Source of the DNA: Candidatus Woesearchaeota archaeon | GTDB lineage: Archaea > Nanobdellota > Nanobdellia > SCGC-AAA011-G17 > GW2011-AR17 | Reading direction: 5' to 3' | Length of the DNA stretch: 26,250 nucleotides | Assembly: GCA_003694495.1 (NCBI GenBank) | Contig: RFJO01000008.1 | Coordinates: 1-26,250 of the forward strand | Notes under the pieces: generated by a model | What the model was told of the DNA's origin: nothing | Databases searched by the model: none | What the model saw: only the letters and a program-made list of their open reading frames with translations | Made by a program: the position numbers and the translations under genes | Shown here: one piece after another, positions 21,709 to 26,250 of the stretch | How positions within the stretch are numbered: position 1 is the stretch's first letter | Layout: the number at the start of each line of letters is the position of its first letter

Positions 21709-22281
21709 TTAAAACTTTTCGCACTTAAGTTCATAATAAGATGAAGGATGGTCGCATGAAGGGCATTTTTCTGGCTGGGCTGTGCCGTGGTGCACATAAC
21801 CGCATTCCCTGCAAACCCATGCAACTTTCTCTTCTTTCTTGAAAAATGTACCTTGCTCAAGCTCTTTCAAGATAGCCTTATAACGGTCACGGTGATGTTC
21901 CTCAGCTTTAGCTATCGCCAACAACCTTTCAGAAACCTTATCATACCCTTCTTCTTTAGCCTTGGCCGCGAACTCCGGGTACATTGAAGTAAACTCGTAA
22001 TCTTCACCTTCAATAGCCGCCTTAAGGTTTTCAACAGTTGTACCATACTTTACCGGGGCTGAGACTTCTACCATTACCTCTTCACTGTCGCCCTTCAACT
22101 CCTGCAAATGCTCAAACAACCTTTTAGCATGCTCTTTCTCATTCTCTGCTGTTATAAGAAACACTTCAGCAACCTTTTCGTAACCCTCTTTCTTTGCAAC
22201 CTTGGCATAGAATGTGTACCTGTTCCTTGCCTGACTTTCCCCAATGAAAGCCTTTGCCAAATTTTTTAATGTTTCACTCAT
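21709..22281 (-). CDS. rbr: rubrerythrin
   Basis: This 190-residue non-haem iron peroxidase reduces hydrogen peroxide in anaerobes. The N-terminal four-helix bundle carries di-iron ligand motifs: Glu15 in IGESQARNRYTFYAKVA, ENEKEH with His51, EDYEFTSMYPEFA and KAEEHHRDRY. The C-terminal rubredoxin domain has CxxC pairs at 157/160 (VCRECGY) and 173/176 (EKCPSC) for one iron. The start is the ATG of MSETLKNL: it aligns with the family and lies about 26 bp after a TATA box; a TTG 17 codons earlier is not used. It is divergent from perR. Confidence 0.96.
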   Translation of the reverse strand: MSETLKNLAKAFIGESQARNRYTFYAKVAKKEGYEKVAEVFLITAENEKEHAKRLFEHLQELKGDSEEVMVEVSAPVKYGTTVENLKAAIEGEDYEFTSMYPEFAAKAKEEGYDKVSERLLAIAKAEEHHRDRYKAILKELEQGTFFKKEEKVAWVCRECGYVHHGTAQPEKCPSCDHPSSYYELKCEKF

Positions 22282-22301
22282 GAAAATGTTGAAAAACTTT
22301 C

Positions 22302-22312
22302 TAATATAAATT
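22302..22312 (-). promoter_or_regulatory. TATA box of rubrerythrin
   Basis: The minus strand reads AATTTATATTA, centred about 26 bp before the rubrerythrin ATG, predicting a leaderless mRNA. The PerR-like boxes lie 34 bp or more further upstream, so any control by them would be from a distance or absent. Confidence 0.55.
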
Positions 22313-22336
22313 ATTTGTGATTTAAAATACAAAAGA

Positions 22337-22345
22337 TTTATATAT
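22337..22345 (+). promoter_or_regulatory. TATA box of the perR-peroxiredoxin operon
   Basis: TTTATATAT is centred 27 bp before the perR ATG at 22368, giving a leaderless start. A PerR-like palindrome begins on the very next base, in position to block TATA-binding protein, TFB or polymerase. Confidence 0.65.
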
Positions 22346-22377
22346 TAGTAATGATTATCAAATAATAATGATTATTA
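22346..22377. promoter_or_regulatory. paired Fur/PerR-type operator
   Basis: Two 15-base palindromes of the 7-1-7 Fur/PerR type lie 17 bases apart. Box 1 (22346-22360) is TAGTAAT-G-ATTATCA, whose right half is exactly the Fur-family ATTATCA. Box 2 (22363-22377) is TAATAAT-G-ATTATTA, a perfect palindrome that includes the ATG of the regulator. Placed between the TATA box and the start of transcription and translation, they fit repression of the gene's own operon. The regulator encoded here is the likely ligand; this is inference from motif and position. Confidence 0.75.
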
Positions 22378-22787
22378 ATAAAAAAAGATGGACTGCTCAA
22401 AAGGTTGTCGTGATGGATTTCCTTAAATCAGTTAAAACGCATCCTACCGCAGAAATGGTGTTCAATGAGGTTAAAGCTAAACTGCCGAACATAACATTGG
22501 CAACAGTTTATAGAAATCTTAACTCTTTAGCTGAAGATGGCGCAATATTAAGGCTTGAGATAAATAAAGAATACCATTATGATGCTGACACGTCTTACCA
22601 CCAGCATTGCGTGTGCAAAAAGTGTGGCAAGATCTCAGATGTGTTCCAAAAAGAAATAACCAAATATGCCCTGAAAAAACTTGAAGCTGAGTTTTACCCG
22701 GAAAGTGTTAACATAGTTTACTTTGGAACGTGCAAAGAGTGTTATAGGAGGACAAAAAATGATAAACAAAAAAGCACCAAACTTTAA
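22368..22787 (+). CDS. perR: PerR-type peroxide-sensing Fur-family repressor
   Basis: This 139-residue winged-helix regulator has the DNA-recognition region with TLATVYRNLNSLAEDG at 43-58. All five PerR regulatory-metal ligands can be placed: His25 (HPTAEMVF), Asp72 (HYDAD), His78 and His80 (YHQHCVC), and Asp91. The structural zinc cysteines are Cys83/Cys86 (CKKCGK) and Cys122/Cys125 (CKECYRR). This ligand set is that of PerR, in which iron-catalysed oxidation of histidines releases DNA. The adjoining peroxiredoxin and rubrerythrin support peroxide sensing over iron-uptake control. The peroxiredoxin gene starts within its last 29 bases, so the two are co-transcribed. Confidence 0.9.
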   Translation: MIINKKRWTAQKVVVMDFLKSVKTHPTAEMVFNEVKAKLPNITLATVYRNLNSLAEDGAILRLEINKEYHYDADTSYHQHCVCKKCGKISDVFQKEITKYALKKLEAEFYPESVNIVYFGTCKECYRRTKNDKQKSTKL

Positions 22788-23316
22788 TGTGAAGGCGTAT
22801 GTGAATAACGAAATAAAAAATGTTAGCCTGGAAGATTATAAAGGCAAATGGGTCGTGCTGTTTTTTTACCCGGCAGATTTTACTTTTGTGTGCCCAACTG
22901 AACTAGGGGAACTTGCAGATAATTATGATAAACTGAAAGAGCTTAATGTTGAAGTTCTTAGCATAAGCACTGATACTGTGTATGTGCATAAGGCCTGGCA
23001 TGATGCTTCTGAAACCATTAAGAAAATAAAGTTTCCGATGCTTGCAGATCCTGCAGGGAACATATGCAGGGATTATGGAACGTACATTGAAGAAGAAGGG
23101 TTAAGCTTGAGAGGCACGTTTATAATTGACCCAGATGGAGTTGTTAAGGCGTTCGAAATGCATGATAACTCAATCGGGAGAAGCGCTAAAGAGCTTATAA
23201 GGAAAATACAGGCTGCGCAGTACGTGAACAGCCATGAAGGTAAAGTTTGCCCTGCAAGCTGGGCGCCGGATAAGGAAGACCTTAACCCTAGCCTGGAACT
23301 TGTAGGAAAAATCTGA
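22759..23316 (+). CDS. 2-Cys peroxiredoxin (AhpC/Prx1 family)
   Basis: This 185-residue thiol peroxidase reduces hydrogen peroxide and organic peroxides. The peroxidatic Cys45 is in FYPADFTFVCPTELGEL, the conserved Arg in LSLRGTFIIDPDG, and the resolving Cys164 in GKVCPASWAPDK. The C-terminus is that of a typical 2-Cys enzyme. The start is the ATG preceded by GGAGGA eight bases upstream, giving MINKKAPNFNVKAY; an in-frame upstream start in the perR end is not needed. It overlaps perR by 29 bases and is probably induced with it when PerR is oxidised. Its reductant (thioredoxin or other) is not encoded here. Confidence 0.96.
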   Translation: MINKKAPNFNVKAYVNNEIKNVSLEDYKGKWVVLFFYPADFTFVCPTELGELADNYDKLKELNVEVLSISTDTVYVHKAWHDASETIKKIKFPMLADPAGNICRDYGTYIEEEGLSLRGTFIIDPDGVVKAFEMHDNSIGRSAKELIRKIQAAQYVNSHEGKVCPASWAPDKEDLNPSLELVGKI

Positions 23317-23326
23317 TAACAGAAAC

Positions 23327-23336
23327 CTTTTTAAAT
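23327..23336 (+). promoter_or_regulatory. TATA-like element before the 81-residue ORF
   Basis: CTTTTTAAATT-type sequence is centred about 29 bp before the ATG at 23361, in the 44-bp gap after the peroxiredoxin gene. It is weaker than the other TATA boxes here but correctly placed for a leaderless mRNA. Confidence 0.4.
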
Positions 23337-23360
23337 TATTTTATTTCTTCTAATTAAACC

Positions 23361-23606
23361 ATGGATAGATTAACACTTGACAGGATTGTTTTAGAACAAC
23401 ATCCCGAGTTGGTTAAAGCTATTAAGGATACGTTGCCATTGTTGGAAGCGTTTTCGTTTCTTTATAATGCAAAGCTTGAAAAAATATCAATAGCTACAGA
23501 GGATTATAAAAACTTTGAACCGTTGTATGTTTTTGATATAGGCTCTTATACTGGTGAGGCTGTGCTGAAAAGCGTGCAGGAAAGAGGAGCGTTTCTTTAT
23601 ATCTAA
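23361..23606 (+). CDS. small hypothetical protein, 81 residues
   Basis: The protein is acidic and probably soluble, beginning MDRLTLDRIVLEQHPELVKA and followed by a hydrophobic helix with LPLLEAFSFLYNAKLEK. The end is FDIGSYTGEAVLKSVQERGA. No family is recognised and no metal or catalytic motif is apparent. It sits between the peroxiredoxin and srp54 genes on the same strand, with a weak TATA-like element of its own and another promoter after it. Coding is likely from length, start placement and residue composition, but is not certain. Confidence 0.6.
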   Translation: MDRLTLDRIVLEQHPELVKAIKDTLPLLEAFSFLYNAKLEKISIATEDYKNFEPLYVFDIGSYTGEAVLKSVQERGAFLYI

Positions 23607-23616
23607 TGGTAAAACA

Positions 23617-23625
23617 TTTATATAG
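23617..23625 (+). promoter_or_regulatory. TATA box of srp54
   Basis: TTTATATAG is centred about 29 bp before the srp54 ATG at 23650. No ribosome-binding motif lies before the ATG, so a leaderless mRNA is expected. Confidence 0.6.
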
Positions 23626-23649
23626 TATTGTCTTATATCTTAATCTATA

Positions 23650-24999
23650 ATGGTACTTGAAAAATTAAGCAGTTCGTTAAAGAATTCTTTGGCAAAGATT
23701 GCTAAAAGTGTTTTTGTAGATGAAAGAATAGTGAATGAATTGATAAAAGATATACAAAGAGCCCTGTTGCAGGCAGACGTGAACGTGAAGCTGGTATTTG
23801 AGTTGAGTAACAGGATAAAAGAAAGAGCGTTGAAAGAAAAGCCGCCAGTGGGACTTTCACAAAAAGAGTACCTGATAAAAGTTGTATATGACGAACTGAC
23901 GTTGTTCATGGGCGGCGAAAAGAATGAAGTTAAGATTGAAAAAAAACCGTTCAAGATTTTGTTGGTGGGGTTGTTCGGGAGCGGTAAGACTACTACAGCA
24001 GCAAAGCTGGCAAAGTATTTCAAAAAGCGAGGTAACAAGGTTGCGTTGCTGGGGACTGACACTTGGAGGCCTGCAGCGCTGAAACAGCTGAAAGTGTTGG
24101 GCCAGGAAATTGATGTGCCTGTGTGGGGTGACGAGAATGAAAAGGATCCTGTTAAAATCCTGAAATTGTTTGAAAATAAGTTTAATGATTATGATATAGT
24201 TATTGTTGACTCTGCAGGAAGGGATGCGCTGAATGATGAGCTTGTGGAAGAAATTGAAAGGCTTAACTCTGCGCTTAAACCGGATGAAACTTTGCTGGTA
24301 ATGTCTGCAGACATTGGACAGGCTGCACAGAAACAGGCTGAACAGTTTAACAAAAGCTGCGGTGTTACCGGAGTTATAATAACTAAAATGGACGGCACGG
24401 CTAAAGGAGGGGGAGCGTTGAGCGCGTGTTCGGTGACAAAAGCGCCGATAAAGTTTATAGGAACTGGGGAAAAAATTGATGATATTGAACAGTTTAACCC
24501 GAAAGGGTTCGTTGGAAGGTTGCTGGGAATGGGCGACCTGGAAGCTTTGCTGGAAAAGGCTACGGAAGTTATCGACGAGGATTTTGCAAAGGATTTGGGT
24601 AAAAAGTTCTTGAAAGGGAATTTTAATTTTATTGATTTGTATGAACAAATCGTTGCTATGTCTAAAATGGGGCCGTTAACAAAAGTTATGAACCTTATAC
24701 CAGGGATATCTAACTTGAATATACCCAAAGAAATGATAGAAAACCAAGAACATAAAGTGAAATTATGGAAAATTATCATGCAGTCGATGACAAAAGAGGA
24801 ACTTGAAAACCCTGACCTGCTTAACCCGCCAAGGATTGAAAGAATTGCTAAAGGTGCAGGCGTGAGCGTGGCTGAAGTGAGAGGGTTGATAAAGCAGTAC
24901 CGGACTTCAAAAAAGTTAATGAAGCATGTCAAGTCTTCCGGGCCTGATGCGGATAAGCTGATGAAGCATTTCAAGAAGGGGAATATAAGAAAGTTTTAA
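23650..24999 (+). CDS. srp54: signal recognition particle protein SRP54
   Basis: SRP54 binds signal sequences as they leave the ribosome and delivers the complex to FtsY. The 449-residue protein has an N domain (1-95), then the G domain: P-loop GLFGSGKTTTAAK (107-119), DTWRPAA (137-143), DSAGR (187-191), TKMDG (245-249) and GTGEKIDDIEQF. The methionine-bearing M domain runs from about 320, with MGPLTKVMNLIPG and the RNA-binding end KGAGVSVAEVRGLIKQY. DSAGR replaces the more common DTAGR. The length is typical. Its last four bases overlap the convergent flavin reductase. The SRP 7S RNA gene is not in this window. Confidence 0.97.
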   Translation: MVLEKLSSSLKNSLAKIAKSVFVDERIVNELIKDIQRALLQADVNVKLVFELSNRIKERALKEKPPVGLSQKEYLIKVVYDELTLFMGGEKNEVKIEKKPFKILLVGLFGSGKTTTAAKLAKYFKKRGNKVALLGTDTWRPAALKQLKVLGQEIDVPVWGDENEKDPVKILKLFENKFNDYDIVIVDSAGRDALNDELVEEIERLNSALKPDETLLVMSADIGQAAQKQAEQFNKSCGVTGVIITKMDGTAKGGGALSACSVTKAPIKFIGTGEKIDDIEQFNPKGFVGRLLGMGDLEALLEKATEVIDEDFAKDLGKKFLKGNFNFIDLYEQIVAMSKMGPLTKVMNLIPGISNLNIPKEMIENQEHKVKLWKIIMQSMTKEELENPDLLNPPRIERIAKGAGVSVAEVRGLIKQYRTSKKLMKHVKSSGPDADKLMKHFKKGNIRKF

Positions 25000-25691
25000 T
25001 TTTTGCCAGGGATTTGCCATGGCTCAGAATGAATGTTTGTTACGCCGAGCTTCTTTAATAATTCTTTAGTTGAATTTACCATTGCTGGCGGGCCGGCAAG
25101 GTACCACCTGAAAGATTTTACGTTTTTTGCATACTTTTTTAGCCGGGCTTCATCTATCCTGCCAAGTTCGCCCTGCCATTGCTTGGGATTTTCCCTTGTA
25201 AGAAAAAATATTACTTTTATGTTGGAAGGCATGCTTGACAGTTCGCCTTTGAAAATTATATCTTTCCTTGTTCTGCAACTGTAAAATAAAATAAACTTGT
25301 TTGTGAGTTTTTTTGATATGGCGTACCTTAACATGGACATAAACGGAGTTACGCCGACACCACCGGCCACCATAGCAATGTTGTCTTTTATGTTTTCGTC
25401 AAACAAAAGAGCGTTGCCTAACGGGCCGTTAACTAAGATTTTTGAGCCTTTTTTTAACTTGAACATTTCTGTCGTGAATTGGCCTACCTTCTTTATAGTT
25501 AAAGAAAAGTTTTTTTTATCAGTAGGAGAACTTGAAAACGTAAACGGGCGGGGAGAAATGTCTTCCTTGCCAATAATCTGGATTGTGCAATATTGGCCCG
25601 GTATAAAATCTAAACCAGGCTTTAGGATAAAGGTTTTAACATCTGGAGTTTCGTCAATTATGTCGATAATCTCTGCCTCGAATTGTTTCAT
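24996..25691 (-). CDS. FNR-like FAD/NAD(P)H oxidoreductase
   Basis: This 231-residue protein of the ferredoxin-NADP reductase superfamily moves electrons between NAD(P)H and a partner via FAD. It has the FAD-binding barrel with PGQYCTIQI and RPFTFSS (48-54), the nucleotide-binding GGVGVTPF (110-117), and YLAGPPAMV (197-205). The conserved order and length fit a stand-alone FNR module. It lacks a C-terminal cysteine cluster, so it is neither a PyrK-type subunit nor fused to a 2Fe-2S domain. The electron acceptor is unknown; rubredoxin, ferredoxin or a rubrerythrin/peroxiredoxin chain are possible. It is divergent from the Nudix gene. Confidence 0.88.
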   Translation of the reverse strand: MKQFEAEIIDIIDETPDVKTFILKPGLDFIPGQYCTIQIIGKEDISPRPFTFSSSPTDKKNFSLTIKKVGQFTTEMFKLKKGSKILVNGPLGNALLFDENIKDNIAMVAGGVGVTPFMSMLRYAISKKLTNKFILFYSCRTRKDIIFKGELSSMPSNIKVIFFLTRENPKQWQGELGRIDEARLKKYAKNVKSFRWYLAGPPAMVNSTKELLKKLGVTNIHSEPWQIPGKN

Positions 25692-25756
25692 AAGTTATAA
25701 TAATAATTTAAAGTTTATATTTGTTTTGTAGTGTATTATATAACCCTAATCAAAAA
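25692..25756. promoter_or_regulatory. divergent promoter region of the FNR-like and Nudix genes
   Basis: The 65-bp gap contains AT-rich TATA-like elements for both directions. On the minus strand AAATATAAAC at about 25713-25722 is about 26 bp before the reductase ATG. On the plus strand TTTATATTT at 25714-25722 would start RNA near 25742, about 15 bases before the Nudix ATG. A second plus-strand TATTATATAA at 25734-25743 is too close to the ATG for normal use. Confidence 0.45.
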
Positions 25757-26191
25757 ATGAAATATGTAAATCCGGCACCAACAGTGGACATAATTATTGT
25801 GCATGAAGATAAAGTGTGCTTAATAAAAAGAAAAATTGAACCTTATAAAGGATATATAGCCATACCTGGCGGCTATGTGGATTACGGAGATACTGTAGAA
25901 AAAACAGCAATCAAGGAAGCAAAAGAAGAAACCGGCTTAGACGTTGAGTTGCAGGAAATTATAGGTGTTTACTCTGACCCGGAAAGGAATCCTAAAAAGC
26001 ATCTTATAACTACAGTATTTGTGGCTAAACCTAAATCGTTTGAATTAAAGGATAATGAAGAAGCTGAACCTTTCTGGGAGGAAATAAGTAACGTGAAGAG
26101 CTTAAACCTGGCTTTTGACCATAATAAAATATTCAACGATTTTATTAAATGGAGAAAAAATAAAAAAACATTTTGGTCTGGAAAACGTTAA
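25757..26191 (+). CDS. Nudix hydrolase
   Basis: This 144-residue Nudix pyrophosphohydrolase cleaves nucleoside diphosphate-linked compounds. The Nudix box is GGYVDYGDTVEKTAIKEAKE then ETG (residues 38-60). Asp42 and Asp45 stand where Glu is usual and Lys53 replaces the common Arg; the catalytic glutamates at 57 and 58 are kept. The start is the ATG of MKYVNPAPTVD; the longer open frame to its left would put translation in the promoter region. The substrate cannot be told; ADP-ribose, NADH or oxidised nucleotides are all possible. It overlaps a convergent partial gene by three bases. Confidence 0.9.
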   Translation: MKYVNPAPTVDIIIVHEDKVCLIKRKIEPYKGYIAIPGGYVDYGDTVEKTAIKEAKEETGLDVELQEIIGVYSDPERNPKKHLITTVFVAKPKSFELKDNEEAEPFWEEISNVKSLNLAFDHNKIFNDFIKWRKNKKTFWSGKR

Positions 26192-26250
26192 CACAACGCT
26201 AAAGAAACAAACTCCTCGTTAATGTTGTCTGAAAGTTTTAGCTTGTTGGC
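26188..26250 (-). CDS. C-terminal end of a gene entering from the right edge
   Basis: A minus-strand frame is open from the window edge to a TAA stop and encodes 20 residues, ANKLKLSDNINEEFVSLALC. The stop overlaps the Nudix stop, the same tight convergent layout seen elsewhere in the window. Too short to identify. Confidence 0.4.
   Translation of the reverse strand, partial: ANKLKLSDNINEEFVSLALC

Noticed and set aside
22282..22332. TTG start adding 17 residues to rubrerythrin
   Set aside because: The extra residues lie in the TATA box region and family members begin at the MSETLKNL-like position.
22302..22377. Control of rubrerythrin by the same PerR boxes
   Set aside because: The boxes begin 34 bp upstream of the rubrerythrin TATA box, not over its promoter core. 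Possible, but not supported by position alone, so not claimed.
23857..24974. Two long minus-strand open frames inside srp54 (23857-24648 and 24189-24974)
   Set aside because: They lie wholly within the well-supported SRP54 gene and have residue compositions unlike real proteins. Their length follows from srp54 codon use.
25721..25756. Upstream in-frame start for the Nudix protein
   Set aside because: It would overlap the divergent promoter elements, and the ATG at 25757 gives a normal family N-terminus.
1..26250. Mobile elements, CRISPR arrays, tRNA or rRNA genes
   Set aside because: No terminal repeats with a transposase, no regularly spaced repeats, and no tRNA-like folds or rRNA segments were seen. 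No gap without a gene exceeds 300 bases.

Overview
The window is AT-rich, densely packed archaeal DNA. It carries the archaeal ribosomal-protein supercluster (uL3 to eL14) with archaeal/eukaryal-type members: eL19, eL32, eL34, eL14, eS4, RNase P protein Rpp29/Pop4 and aSUI1. It also has archaeal SecY, an EMC3-like DUF106 protein, prefoldin alpha, SRP54, FtsY and an archaeal Ogg glycosylase. A DNA primase that joins the PriS catalytic domain to the PriL Fe-S domain in one chain, short proteins, overlapping genes and TATA boxes 25-30 bp before start codons point to a DPANN archaeon, probably near Woesearchaeota/Pacearchaeota/Nanoarchaeota. The lineage is inference.

Region 1 (100-17430, minus strand) is one long operon read right to left. 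It begins with a structured leader, then uL3-uL4-uL23-uL2-uS19-uL22-uS3-uL29-SUI1-Rnp1-uS17-uL14-uL24-eS4-uL5-uS14-uS8-uL6-eL32-eL19-uL18-uS5-uL30-uL15-SecY, then EMC3-like, a cysteine-containing putative lipoprotein, eL34, eL14, prefoldin alpha and the fused primase. Many junctions are ATGA overlaps or gaps of 0-5 nt. Internal genes often have Shine-Dalgarno motifs. Extra TATA-like promoters lie before EMC3, the lipoprotein and eL34. adk, cmk and cbf5, which accompany this cluster in many archaea, are absent here.

Region 2 (17431-19881) holds unrecognised genes: an orphan on the plus strand and a minus-strand ATGA-coupled trio (DegT-like PLP protein, small membrane protein, unknown protein).

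Region 3 (19972-25691) has ftsY and srp54 on either side of ogg, rubrerythrin, a PerR-type regulator, a 2-Cys peroxiredoxin and a small orphan ORF. Two 15-bp Fur/PerR-like palindromes lie on the perR promoter and start codon. FtsY, SRP54, SecY and the EMC3-like protein form the co-translational membrane-targeting path for proteins made by the ribosome encoded next door. PerR, peroxiredoxin and rubrerythrin form a peroxide-defence unit. An FNR-like flavin reductase, a Nudix hydrolase and a cut-off gene end the window.

No tRNA, rRNA, CRISPR array, insertion sequence or phage gene was seen. The strongest candidate for something undescribed is the GC-richer, foldable leader before uL3, which can form mutually exclusive base pairings.
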